Origin: Phytophthora colocasiae
Taxonomy: Eukaryota > Oomycota > Peronosporomycetes > Peronosporales > Peronosporaceae
Assembly (NCBI GenBank): GCA_018806915.1
Contig: JAGKQI010000030.1
Span: forward strand, 590,501 to 654,500
DNA: 64,000 nucleotides
Reading direction: 5' to 3'
Shown here piece by piece: positions 45,438 to 56,700 of the stretch. Position 1 is the first letter of the stretch; every line of letters begins with the position of its first letter. The position numbers and the translations under genes are program-made. Below the pieces are notes generated by a model. It saw only the letters and a program-made list of their open reading frames with translations. It was not told the DNA's origin and did no database searches.

Positions 45438-46544
45438 TGCCTTGTTGGAGGCAAATTGAGAAGTGAGAGCTGTCAAGTAAGGCACGGAGGCTGGGCACGA
45501 TGTTCCACGAATATAGCCAGCGCGGTTCGATCGTGAAGCGCCTCTACATAACTCAAATTGGACTCATGACGCGCCTGTGTTGAAAGGAGATCATTGAAGT
45601 TATTTTTTTCGCACATATGTAACCTGTGGAAATTCTTACGTAAAATATATAAGCGCAATGTCGCTATATTGAACAAATCAATATAAAAACAGTAAAAAAT
45701 ACAAAAATGCAAAATATGACAATAACCGACATGAAAATGTCAACAACCTACACTAAGATGTTTTAAATGGAAGTTAACTACTTCATTCGTAATTAACCAA
45801 AAACAATGTAGATAAATGCTTATTCACTGTCAGAGGTAAGGTCGATGACGCTGTCATCGTCAGTGGAATCCGATTGGCTGAACGTGTCGATGAACCAAGG
45901 CTCGTTGTCGTAATCGCTGTCGCTCTCCTCATCGCTTGTACCGAACATTTCGCGTGCAGAGAGCCGACGTTGCAGGGACGCAATCAGGCGATGCGCATCA
46001 CGAAGAGCGTCCAACAAAGCACTGATTTCATCAGTCATGTTGTTGTTCAACACCGAAATGTTGTTGATGGTGTCGAGGCGGAGGTCGGCCGCACGACGTT
46101 GGTAGCGGCGAGGTCGAGCCCTCTCGTCGACATCGGTGTCGGGGTCGCGGATACGGATGGCCATGTCAAATTGGAAAGTGAGCATTTCAAGCAGGCAAGT
46201 ATTATTAAATAAAATCGTTAAATTGTATTTTGACCAATCGTATATGTAAAGATTGCGAAGACACCAATAAAATTTGTGGTCGATAAAATCGCATCCACAC
46301 ATATGTGGTCTCTTGGTGAACGTATACTATCGAACAAACGATAAAATCTGTAGAATCGTTAACAAAATACAGTTGAATAATGGTTATCAAAATACAGTCG
46401 AATCAAAATACAGCCGAATAAATATAATATTAGCCAATCCCGAGGCCGCCTTCGCTGCGCTCGGCAGCAAAAAAACGCAGCGTGGACGGACACACGGACA
46501 CACAGACGGACAGGCAGACGCCGCACTAGCCTAGAGGGTAAAGA
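45438..46544. other. 5' leader of unit D
   Basis: Unlike the leader of units A, B, C and E. It is AT-rich at 45590-45830 and 46200-46440, holds the accessory ORF at 45820-46164, and ends with a CGGACACACGGACACACAGA-like tract before the terminus. Confidence 0.6.
45820..46164 (-). CDS. Small accessory ORF of unit D (114 residues), acidic with SIM-like C-terminus
   Basis: It starts at MAIRIRDPDTDVDERARPRR (ATG 46164), upstream of RepHel on the same strand, inside the Helitron boundaries. The N-terminal third is basic; the middle (INNISVLNNNMTDEISALLD...) looks like a coiled coil; the C-terminal 40 residues are acidic and end VIDLTSDSE. V-I-D-L followed by acidic residues is the pattern of SUMO-interacting motifs. 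The frame is also open upstream of the ATG for 46 codons. An identical copy exists in unit F, but these units are recent duplicates, so conservation says little. I do not recognise a family; a partner or regulator of the transposase is speculation. Confidence 0.55.
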   Translation of the reverse strand: MAIRIRDPDTDVDERARPRRYQRRAADLRLDTINNISVLNNNMTDEISALLDALRDAHRLIASLQRRLSAREMFGTSDEESDSDYDNEPWFIDTFSQSDSTDDDSVIDLTSDSE

Positions 46545-46720
46545 CTAGCCGAGTGCCGCCCGCTTTTGCGGGCGGTTTGTATGTGTTTGGTTGAAACCCG
46601 TGGGGCTCACTGTTCCAGTTCGCCCCACTACTCACCATCGGCGCCACACCTTCGGCGCGCGCCGGTTGGCCGAGGTACCTTCGCTTCACACAGACACGGG
46701 ACTAGCCTACTGTGTTGAGA
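46545..46720 (-). mobile_element. 176-bp mini-Helitron between units D and E
   Basis: The 3' end is CTAG at 46545-46548 with hairpin CCGCCCGC-tttt-GCGGGCGG at 46556-46575. The 5' end at 46720 starts TCTCAACACAGTAGGCTAG, the C/E type. It is fused without spacer to the 5' end of D on its left and to the 3' end of E on its right. It has both termini but no coding capacity. An exact counterpart lies at 60595-60770. Confidence 0.85.
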
Positions 46721-46929
46721 GTAGCCGAGTGCCGCCCGCTTTTGCGGGCGGTGTGTATGTGTTTGGTTGAAACCCGTAGTGCTCGCTGTTCTAGCTCGCC
46801 ATACTACTACTCTGTAGCCCCTGCCTTCGCTTCGCTCGGAGGGGACAAAAACATACACAGTGTTTCATATGCACAGTGAACATGTATTTGTTGTTATGAA
46901 AAATGCAGTGATCCCCTTCTTCCTCTTGC

Positions 46930-49900
46930 TTACATCTCGAATATCTGTCGGTAAACAATATTCTGTGTGTACACTCCATCGGCGTCCACCTTGTCAGGAT
47001 ACTCGATCATCACCTTGAGTCTCGACCGCGCTGTCACTCTCGATAACGCCACGTACAGCTGTCCGTGTGAGAAGCAAGGAGTCGCCAAGTATAGTCCGAG
47101 ATTTTGTACCGTTTGTCCTTGGGCCTTGTTGATTGTCATCGCAAACGCTGGTTGCACTGGGAACTGCTTACGACGTAGACGGAAGGGGAACTCACGCGTG
47201 TCCCCGTCACTGAGGAACACAATCCGCGGAATGAACACATGCTGGCCGTGGCGTTCCCCTGTCATGATGGTCGCATGGATCACGTGAGGTTTCAGCTCCA
47301 CAACACGGAGGCGCGTTCCGTTGCACAGTCCAAGATTGGGATTCAGGTTGCGCATCATCATGATCGGCGCACCCTTCTTCAGAGTTAGTTTGTGCGACGG
47401 GATTCCGTTCATATTCACTGAATGCAGGAGTTCAGGCTCAAAGTAATCAGCGTCACCACCATTATCCACTGAATCGTTGGACAAATACTCCTGGGCGTCA
47501 CCTTCCAGCTTCTGAGAAACAGCTTCGTTGATACGCTGCACGATCATGTTCGTAGCCGTCAATATCGTTCGGTTGGCAAAGTACTCATCCGTGGCGATCT
47601 CAGGGTTATGAATGTCTGCATACATCTCGTCAATGATGCGTCGCATGCCTCTGGGAGTGGTGCCAGGCCGAACCTCTTCATCTTCTTCTTCCGGCTCCTC
47701 CTCCGGTTCGCTCTCAATCAACATGTCGTTCGGGATCTTGATGAAATCTGGTCCAAGTCCAGCATTAAGTTGGTGCCTTCCTTCGCCCACTTGAAGGAGA
47801 AACTCAGAGAATGCTGCCAGTTCTTCCGCTGTCGTTTCATTCGCAGCCGACCTCACACGCATGTTCTCCGTAAGATGAACTTGTTCGAATTTGCTCCACA
47901 ACTCCGAAGACTTTAGACACGCGTCGATGGTATCGGCAGGCGTTCCCTGCAGTACCACTGGTAGAATTTGTCTGAAATCTCCTGAAAGGACGACCACTTT
48001 CCCGCCAAATGGTTCATCGAGGTCCAAGATATCCCGTAGCGAACGGTCCACAGCCTCAAAAGCGTGACGATGGGCCATCGGAGCTTCGTCCCAGATAATT
48101 AAACTGGCCATCTTGATAAGTTCCTTCAGGGCGGAGTTCTTATTGATCGCACACGTAGACTCCGCATTCAGCTTTAGCGGGATTCGAAAGGTAGAATGTG
48201 CAGTGCGACCACCCATTAGTAGAAGTGCGGCAATTCCACTCGAAGCTACCGCAATGGCAATTTTCCCAGACAAACGAACTTTTGCCAGGATGTGCTTGAG
48301 CAAGGTTGATTTTCCAGTACCACCAGGTCCATCCAGAAAAATAACTGGGTGCCTTCTGAAGATCCATCGACAGCCGCCATGACTTTCGCGTAGATAGCTT
48401 GTTGACCTTCATTAAGTCCATCCTCATGCTCCACAATTTCTTGAAGCATGTGATAGTCATACGCCATGGTCTCGCGGTCAATCAAACTGTTGTTGGTCTG
48501 GAGTGCGTCTCGAAGAAGCAAATCAGGGAAATCGGCAAGTTGTGGAAGGTCAAACTCATGCACCTCTTTCCCACTCACTTGAAGCAACTCGTTCAGACTC
48601 TTGAGCGTGTTAAACATCACCACGTCGTCCTTCGCTTGGCCTTCCATGGCGCGGAATCGACGGTGGAAATCCTCAGACAATGCTCCGTAGAAATTATCCC
48701 ATAGCTGACGCACCTGCCCAACCTGAGAGTATACTAACAGCGTAGCAAATAGCTGACGCAGTTGATACGCCATCTGGAACGTCGCGGCTTCCTCCATACA
48801 GGCTGCCCACTCCCCATCATTCTCGAGATATCCTAGACGTAACGCGGCATCCTTATACGATCCACATACGACGTTATCCACAGTCCGGATGTCCTGGAAA
48901 GAAGTAGGTCCTTTGCTATGGCATAGCAAGACGCGTAGGTAGAACCTCTCCTCATCTCGCGGAGACACGTGAATCATTCGTCCTAGTGCAGCTTGATACT
49001 TTTTGCGGCGGACCCATATCTTGTGTTTGTCCCATCTAAAGTACTTCGGCACATCCTGATACACAATTGTCTTAGCTACCTGGTCTTCGGGCGCTCTACT
49101 CGCACATATGTCGAAGAAGGCAGTAAGCTTCGTGCGCTCACTACGATCCATGACGCGTTCCGGATCTTCGGTCTCGCGGAATACCACCATCTGCTCACCT
49201 TCGAGGTGTACCGTGAGCTGGAAAACCGCATGGGACTTCCCTTGCACTACGTGCCCGAGGAGACGCATACACGCCTCAATGGGAGAGATGTACCTCGCGC
49301 TTAAGTATCGGATGATCTCGTTGGGTTCCCGTCTGTCGATATTACCTTCGTCTTGCACCGTCTCCACTGTAATCACAGCTCTGTCGGATCCCTTGTACAC
49401 GTACTTGTAGAGATACTTCACCACTGACAGTGCTGTGCAGATTTCAATGTTGATGTGGCAGTTGTACTTGTATGAAAAGTATGGGTTGTATGGCACCACC
49501 CACTGATTCAGCGTAGCATTGTCGTACCGTCTTCCATTGAATGTAAAATATCCTTCCGATCGTCGTCGGCGCCTGTACTGCGGGAAACCGTCTTCGCTCA
49601 CCCGCGTTGTCTCCACGAACGGTTTCGGGTAGCCCTTTGTACACTTGCCATCCTTCATACAGACACACGATGGATTCGCCGCGCCACAGGGCCCGTGCAT
49701 CATATTCGTCATGACCGTTTCATAAAGGCCGGGGTTGGTGTCAGGATCCGGTACTTCCGCCGACACAATTTTGTCAATAATCTGCCTCGTGTGGGGCTTG
49801 TCCTCGTCCGCCAAGATGACAATGATGTGCGCATGAGGAAGTCCACGCTTTTGAAACTCCACCACGTAAATCCGAGCGGAAACCCGCCCAAGCACACCCT

Positions 49901-52421
49901 CGTCTAAGTCTTTTAAATGAGCAGCCAGCTTTTGCTGCCATACTCTCGCGACGATGTCTGGGCGGTCTTGGGCGCTCTGGTTAGGATCGCGAATCTGCTC
50001 TTGGATCTCTTCCCACTTTGGATTGCAAGTCATCGTGCCGAAGATATCTGGCTTGCCGTACTCCCTAACGATTGCTATCGAGTCTTGGTACGATTGGTAC
50101 ATCTGACGCGGGCTTCCTGAGTGAGAAGACGGTAAGATGATCTTCTTCCCAACCTGATTGAGGAAGTGCCTGTTTCGGGCTCGGTCGGGGTGAGCCAGCT
50201 CTCCAGTGTCACGATCATATTCCGCCAGAAGTCCTTCGCCATCGCCCAGGATAGTCCTAGCCGCTTCCATAGCTTCGCTCAGGTACGCATCTCGCAGTCC
50301 ATTGTACTGGTAAGCACGGATCTCCTTCTGGTGAGTTGCTATCCAGCGAAGTTCTTCTTGCTCGCATTTGGCTCTCTGGTCCACACAATACTGTTGGAAA
50401 AGGCGCCCCCCTTTATGTAGAGCTGATCGGTCATCGTCCTTTTGGAAGAGTCGATACGCGACGTGCTCACGTAGAGCCATAGCGCGTTTGTTCCTGCGCA
50501 CCACATCACCTTCGTACGTATCCGTATACGTCCACCCCAGTTCTCCATACGGAAGAAGTAGCGGGTACTGAAGGGGTCGTAGTTGGCGTTTGTTTCCCAG
50601 AGACGCATGAGATTTCTGTCTTTGTATATACCAAGAGATCGCGAGGCTGTGCGAGGTTGCCGTCTTCAATCATAGTGACGGCCACTTCAGAAACCGTCGG
50701 CAGATTTTCCGTTCGAGGTCTGGAAGGATTGTTTCTCAGACGGAACACCAAGTCGATTGGCTGCTGCATATCGCTTTGACGCACCCTTTCGCCAAACGTG
50801 AGAAACTGCTGAGCGAACGGGTTGTACCTTTGCATCACCCGCTCGATGTCTAACAAAGCCACAGGGTCCAGGTCTGCGAAAATCCCCATACGTCTCTCAG
50901 CTCGGCGCTCCATGTCCGGATCGACGATATAGATCTGCGCAAACTTGGGCTGAGTCCTTTGGCCAGTTCGACGATCAATGTATGGCAACAACGAACCCAT
51001 GTAGTGGCCCATAGCACCTTGAATTCGGTAGGAGTATACGCCACGTTCACCCGCGACGCTGTTGTCCTGGTTGACGTTCTGAAACCTACCCGTGGTCGGG
51101 TTTGAAGCACCGATAGACGTAAAGGCAAACGCCTGGTTGTACGCCCGTATCTGCTTTCGAAAATTGGGGTCTCCGTAAAGCTGGAGAAGTTCGTCTGGAG
51201 CTGGGGCCAGAGGTGGTAGTCTGACTTTCCCCTCGATACAGCAGGCAGACCCGCTTTCACCAGGCCACTTCCACGCGGTACAATGACCGCACACCGTAGT
51301 GGGAGGCAGCCGGTGGCGTCTGGTGTCTTCATCAACATCTGGACCTGTGACCATCGAAGGACGGAAATCTTCATGGTTTAGAAGTGCTTTTCGATGGCGA
51401 GTGATACGTCGACGTTCTCGAACACGCTCGCGCTCCTCTTCGCGCTCTTCCTCCGTTTGTAGCGCCCTTCTAATGGCGTGACGCTCTCGGTCCCGTTCTC
51501 GCTCTGCCGCACGCTGCTCCTCGTCCTGTTGCTCTCTAGCAAACGATTGCCGCTCTCGGTTGCTCTCCCGCTCAACATCACGCCCCTCTGGGGTCTGGTG
51601 CTCCCTTGAACTTGCGCGACGTTGCCTGTCAAGTTCACGTTCTGCCGCACGCTCCTCATCCGTCTGACGGGCACGTCGGGATGCCTGAACCACAGCATTT
51701 TCTTCGCGCTCCTCCTTGCGTTCATTCTCGTCTTGCTGGGAACGACGAATGGCTCTTGTTTCTGTGTTTCGTTGTCGTTCAATGTCTCGGTCTTCTTGGG
51801 AAAGTTGGGAGCGTATTTGCGCTTGGCGCTCACTGGCAATATCAAGACCAATCTGACCCTGAAGGCCCCGTCGATTTTGCTGTTCAAGTCGGTTTCTTTC
51901 GCAATCTGCTACCACTTGTTCAGCACTTCGTTGAGCTCTCCGTTTCCGCTGGCGTTCGGCATCCCGTTGCCGCGTACGTTCGCGTTGGGAAGAGCTCATG
52001 TTTGCCCGCCGCAGCCTGGCTCTCTCTGCGTCACTCATCCTTAGCGCCGCAGCACTGGATGGATTCGTAGTGGGGGCCATGGTTGTTCCTGTCGGAGGAA
52101 CCACCGGTGCATCTACAGGGGCTACAATGGGGTCGCCTGAAACCGAAACGTTGTTTACCTGCTGACTGAGTAGTTCCAATTCTCGCGAAGCCCTCGAAAA
52201 ACGGTTGCGTGCCTGCTTCCTTCTGTTGATCCGTCGTCGCTTTGCAGTAGGCGATTCATTCTCTGCTGGAGTTGCGTTCACGCGCTCCGCTTCATCTAAA
52301 CGATGCTGCAGCTGTCCTCGACGGTCGTCTCTACACAGTAGACTGTTAGAAGACTTCCAACAGCACGAAACATTAATTTTACGTACCTATCCCGCTTCGT
52401 GCCGACCCTGACCGGAGCCAT
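46930..52421 (-). pseudogene. Unit E RepHel, three homopolymer breaks
   Basis: From ATG 52421 through the intron into 23-residue repeats and all Rep and PIF1 motifs listed for unit C, to the normal C-terminus (VDADGVYTQNIVYRQIFEM). The breaks are a T-run one base short near 50622 (GTCTTTG against GTCTTTTG), a G-run of 4 near 50573, and an A-run of 5 near 48340. No nonsense codons seen. With these three run lengths restored it would be an open reading of about 1,810 codons. Confidence 0.92.
52331..52386 (-). other. Predicted 56-nt intron in RepHel, unit E
   Basis: Identical splice signals to unit A; the first exon starts at ATG 52421. Confidence 0.65.
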
Positions 52422-53518
52422 AGCCTTCCCTCGCAAAAAAGCACAAAGGAAGCAGCGTTAGACAACGGTCTAACACTGAATAATTGTATTTTAACTGTAA
52501 ACTAATTCTTGATAGGTGAAATTGAACATGCAGCGCATGCCGTTCTGCCCCTGACACGGTAAGCAGCATGAAATGTCTCCATAACATGTGCCGGTCTCAC
52601 ACACGACCACTGGCCCAAGGCTGAGGTGGGTGGCCCGGCCAAGCCGGCTTTTATCGCCACATGGATCCACCCGGATTGGTATGAGGCTTCCCATGCCGCT
52701 GGCGGGCGAACATGGGCGTCTCAGGTCGGGGCTCCGAAGAGCAATAGAGAGGCAGAACTGAGACAGGAACGGCGAAGGGTGGCCAGCTGCAACCTTTTAT
52801 CCCAAAAATGGGAAGGTCATGGATTTGGGCGCAAAAGCTACAGTACCCAAATTTCAATTTTCACCAAAGTACCCGCAGGGATGGCTTACTTGCTTAAATG
52901 GGCAATATTGTAGATTCGGAGTGGACTGCCCGGCGTCTGTGCGCTCGAGAGGGGTCTCGGTCAGAATGGCCGTGGCGTGGCACCCACTGCAACCCTCCCT
53001 CAAGCCCCGCAGAGGACCTGTCAGAGTCCTCCGCAGGCTCCAGCCCACCCTTAATTTTGTACACACCAGCTCCCAGTTGCCCCAATGTGGTACCAGTTCT
53101 CCCACAAGGCGGAACACCCGACACCGTAAAGATTTAATAGCTGTATTATGTTTATATGGGTACTTACCGAGTATTCCTAGGCTGGCTGCGCCGCTCGATC
53201 ACTCCTGTCCTCGCTAGCCGCCGCGCCGTTCGCGTAATGTCCTCTGTCGCTGCTGACGCCGTTTGCGTTTTAGAATGAAAGAATTCTAGAATTTAAATCG
53301 ACCAATCAGAGGCCATAGAGAGGGTTATCATTAGTGGGCTATATTTGTAATTTTGGCATTCCTGAGAGCAGTCTAGAACATAGGGATAGGCTACACCATG
53401 GGAAACAACAGTATAGAATACGTACATGTACAAAATGGAGAGACAGGTAGCTACGCAGGTTTATGCGCTAAGACGTTGAACAGACACACAGACACGGGAC
53501 TAGCCTACTGTGTTGAGA
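52422..53518. other. 5' leader of unit E
   Basis: Matches the leaders of A, B and C; single-base deletions in short runs (near 52725 and 52796). No gene recognised. Confidence 0.6.
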
Positions 53519-53723
53519 CTAGCCGAGTGCCGCCCGCTTTTGCGGGCGGTGTGTATGTGTTTGGTTGAAACCCGTAGTGCTCGCTGTTCTAGCTCGCCCT
53601 ACTACTCTGTAGCCCCTGCCTTCGCTTCGCTCGGAGGGGACAAAAACATACACAGTGTTTCATATGCACAGTGAACATGTATTTGTTGTTATGAAAATGC
53701 AGTGATCTCCTTCTTCCTCTTGC

Positions 53724-56700
53724 TTACATCTCGAATATCTGTCGGTAAACAATATTCTGTGTGTACACTCCATCGGCGTCCACCTGGTCAGGATACTCGA
53801 TCATCACCTTGAGTCTCGACCGCGCTGTCACTCTCGATAACGCCACGTACAGCTGTCCGTGTGAGAAGCAAGGAGTCGCCAAGTATAGTCCGAGATTTTG
53901 TACCGTTTGTCCTTGGGCCTTGTTGATTGTCATCGCAAACGCTGGTTGCACTGGGAACTGCTTACGACGTAGACGGAAGGGGAACTCACGCGTGTCCCCG
54001 TCACTGAGGAACACAATCCGCGGAATGAACACATGCTGGCCGTGGCGTTCCCCTGTCATGATGGTCGCATGGATCACGTGAGGTTTCAGCTCCACAACAC
54101 GGAGGCGCGTTCCGTTGCACAGTCCAAGATTGGGATTCAGGTTGCGCATCATCATGATCGGCGCACCCTTCTTCAGAGTTAGTTTGTGCGGCGGGATTCC
54201 GTTCATATTCACTGAATGCAGGAGTTCAGGCTCAAAGTAATCAGCGTCACCGTCATTATCCACTGAATCGTTGGACAAATACTCCTGGGCGTCACCTTCC
54301 AGCTTCTGAGAAACGGCTTCGTTGATACGCTGCACGATCATGTTCGTAGTCGTCAATATCGTTCGGTTGGCAAAGTACTCATCCGTGGCGATCTCAGGGT
54401 TATGAATGTCTGCATACATCTCGTCAATGATGCGTCGCATGCCTCTGGGAGTGGTGCCAGGCCGAACCTCTTCATCTTCTTCTTCCGGCTCCTCCTCCGG
54501 TTCGCTCTCAATCAACATGTCGTTCGGGATCTTGATGAAATCTGGTCCAAGTCCAGCATTAAGTTGGTGCCTTCCTTCGCCCACTTGAAGGAGAAACTCA
54601 GAGAATGCTGCCAGTTCTTCCGCTGTCGTTTCATTCGCAGCCGACCTCACACGCATGTTCTCCGTAAGATGAACTTGTTCGAATTTGCTCCACAACTCCG
54701 AAGACTTTAGACACGCGTCGATGGTATCGGCAGGCGTTCCCTGCAGTACCACTGGTAGAATTTGTCTGAAATCTCCTGAAAGGACGACCACTTTCCCGCC
54801 AAATGGTTCATCGAGGTCCAAGATATCCCGTAGCGAACGGTCCACAGCCTCAAAAGCGTGACGATGGGCCATCGGAGCTTCGTCCCAGATAATTAAACTG
54901 GCCATCTTGATAAGTTCCTTCAGGGCGGAGTTCTTATTGATCGCACACGTAGACTCCGCATTCAGCTTTAGCGGGATTCGAAAGGTAGAATGTGCAGTGC
55001 GACCACCCATTAGTAGAAGTGCTGCAATTCCACTCGAAGCTACCGCAATGGCAATTTTCCCAGACAAACGAACTTTTGCCAGGATGTGCTTGAGCAAGGT
55101 TGATTTTCCAGTACCACCAGGTCCATCCAGAAAAAATAACTGGGTGCCTTCTGAAGATCCATCGACAGCCGCCATGACTTTCGCGTAGATAGCTTGTTGA
55201 CCTTCATTAAGTCCATCCTCATGCTCCACAATTTCTTGAAGCATGTGATAGTCATACGCCATGGTCTTGCGGCCAATCAAACTGTTGTTGGTCTGGAGTG
55301 CGTCTCGAAGAAGCAAATCAGGGAAATCGGCAAGTTGTGGAAGGTCAAACTCATGCACCGCTTTCCCACTCACTTGAAGCAACTCGTTCAGACTCTTGAG
55401 CGTGTTAAACATCACCACGTCGTCCTTCGCTTGGCCTTCCATGGCGCGGAATCGACGGTGGAAATCCTCAGACAATGCTCCGTAGAAATTATCCCATAGC
55501 TGACGCACCTGCCCAACCTGAGAGTATACTAACAGCGTAGCAAATAGCTGACGCAGTTGATACGCCATCTGGAACGTCGCGGCTTCCTCCATACAGGCTG
55601 CCCACTCCCCATCATTCTCGAGATATCCTAGGCGTAACGCGGCATCCTTATACGATCCACATACGACGTTATCCACAGTCCGGATATTCTGGAAAGAAGT
55701 AGGTCCTTTGCGATGGCATAGCAAGACGCGTAAGTAGAACCTCTCCTCATCTCGCGGAGACACGTGAATCATTCGTCCTAGTGCAGCTTGATACTTTTTG
55801 CGGCGGACCCATATCTTGTGTTTGTCCCATCTAAAGTACTTCGGCACATCCTGATACACAATTGTCTTAGCTACCTGGTCTTCGGGCGCTCTACTCGCAC
55901 ATATGTCGAAGAAGGCAGTAAGCTTCGTGCGCTCACTACGATCCATGACGCGTTCCGGATCTTCGGTCTCGCGGAATACCACCATCTGCTCACCTTCGAG
56001 GTGTACCGTGAGCTGGAAAACCGCATGGACTTCCCTTGCACTACGTGCCCGAGGAGACGCATACACGCCTCAATGGGAGAGATGTACCTCGCGCTTAAGT
56101 ATCGGATGATCTCGTTGGGTTCCCGTCTGTCGATATTACCTTCGTCTTGCACCGTCTCCACTGTAATCACAGCTCTGTCGGATCCCTTGTACACGTACTT
56201 GTAGAGATACTTCACCACTGACAGAGCTGTGCAGATTTCAATGTTGATGTGGCAGTTGTACTTGTATGAAAAGTAAGGGTTGTATGGCACCACCCACTGA
56301 TTCAGCGTAGCATTGTCGTACCGTCTTCCATTGAATGTAAAAAATCCTTCCGATCGTCGTCGGCGTCTGTACTGCGGGAAACCGTCTTCGCTCACCCGCG
56401 TTGTCTCCACGAACGGTTTCGGGTAGCCCTTTGTACACTTGCCATCCTTCATACAGACACACGATGGATTCGCCGCGCCACAGGGCCCGTGCATCATATT
56501 CGTCATGACCGTTTCATAAAGGCCGGGGTTGGTGTCAGGATCCGGTACTTCCGCCGACACAATTTTGTCAATAATCTGCCTCGTGCGTGGCTTGTCCTCG
56601 TCCGCCAAGATGACAATGATGTGCGCATGAGGAAGTCCACGCTTTGAAACTCCACCACGTAAATCCGAGCGGAAACCCGCCCAAGCACACCCTCGTCTAA

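Larger units (their letters stand above)
39465..46544 (-). mobile_element. Helitron unit D (alternative 5' end, with accessory ORF)
   Basis: 7,080 bp. The 3' CTAG is at 39465-39468 and the hairpin CCGCCCGC-tttt-GCGGGCGG at 39476-39495. The 5' end at 46544 starts TCTTTACCCTCTAGGCTAG. From the 3' end to about 43.9 kb it is nearly identical to the other units. To the right, the N-terminal coding region is clearly diverged and the leader is unrelated, with an extra small ORF. Confidence 0.92.
46721..53518 (-). mobile_element. Helitron unit E
   Basis: 6,798 bp. The 3' terminus at 46721-46724 reads CTAC, not CTAG; the hairpin is at 46732-46751. The 5' end at 53518 starts TCTCAACACAGTAGG. N-terminal and leader type as in A, B and C. 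Confidence 0.9.
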
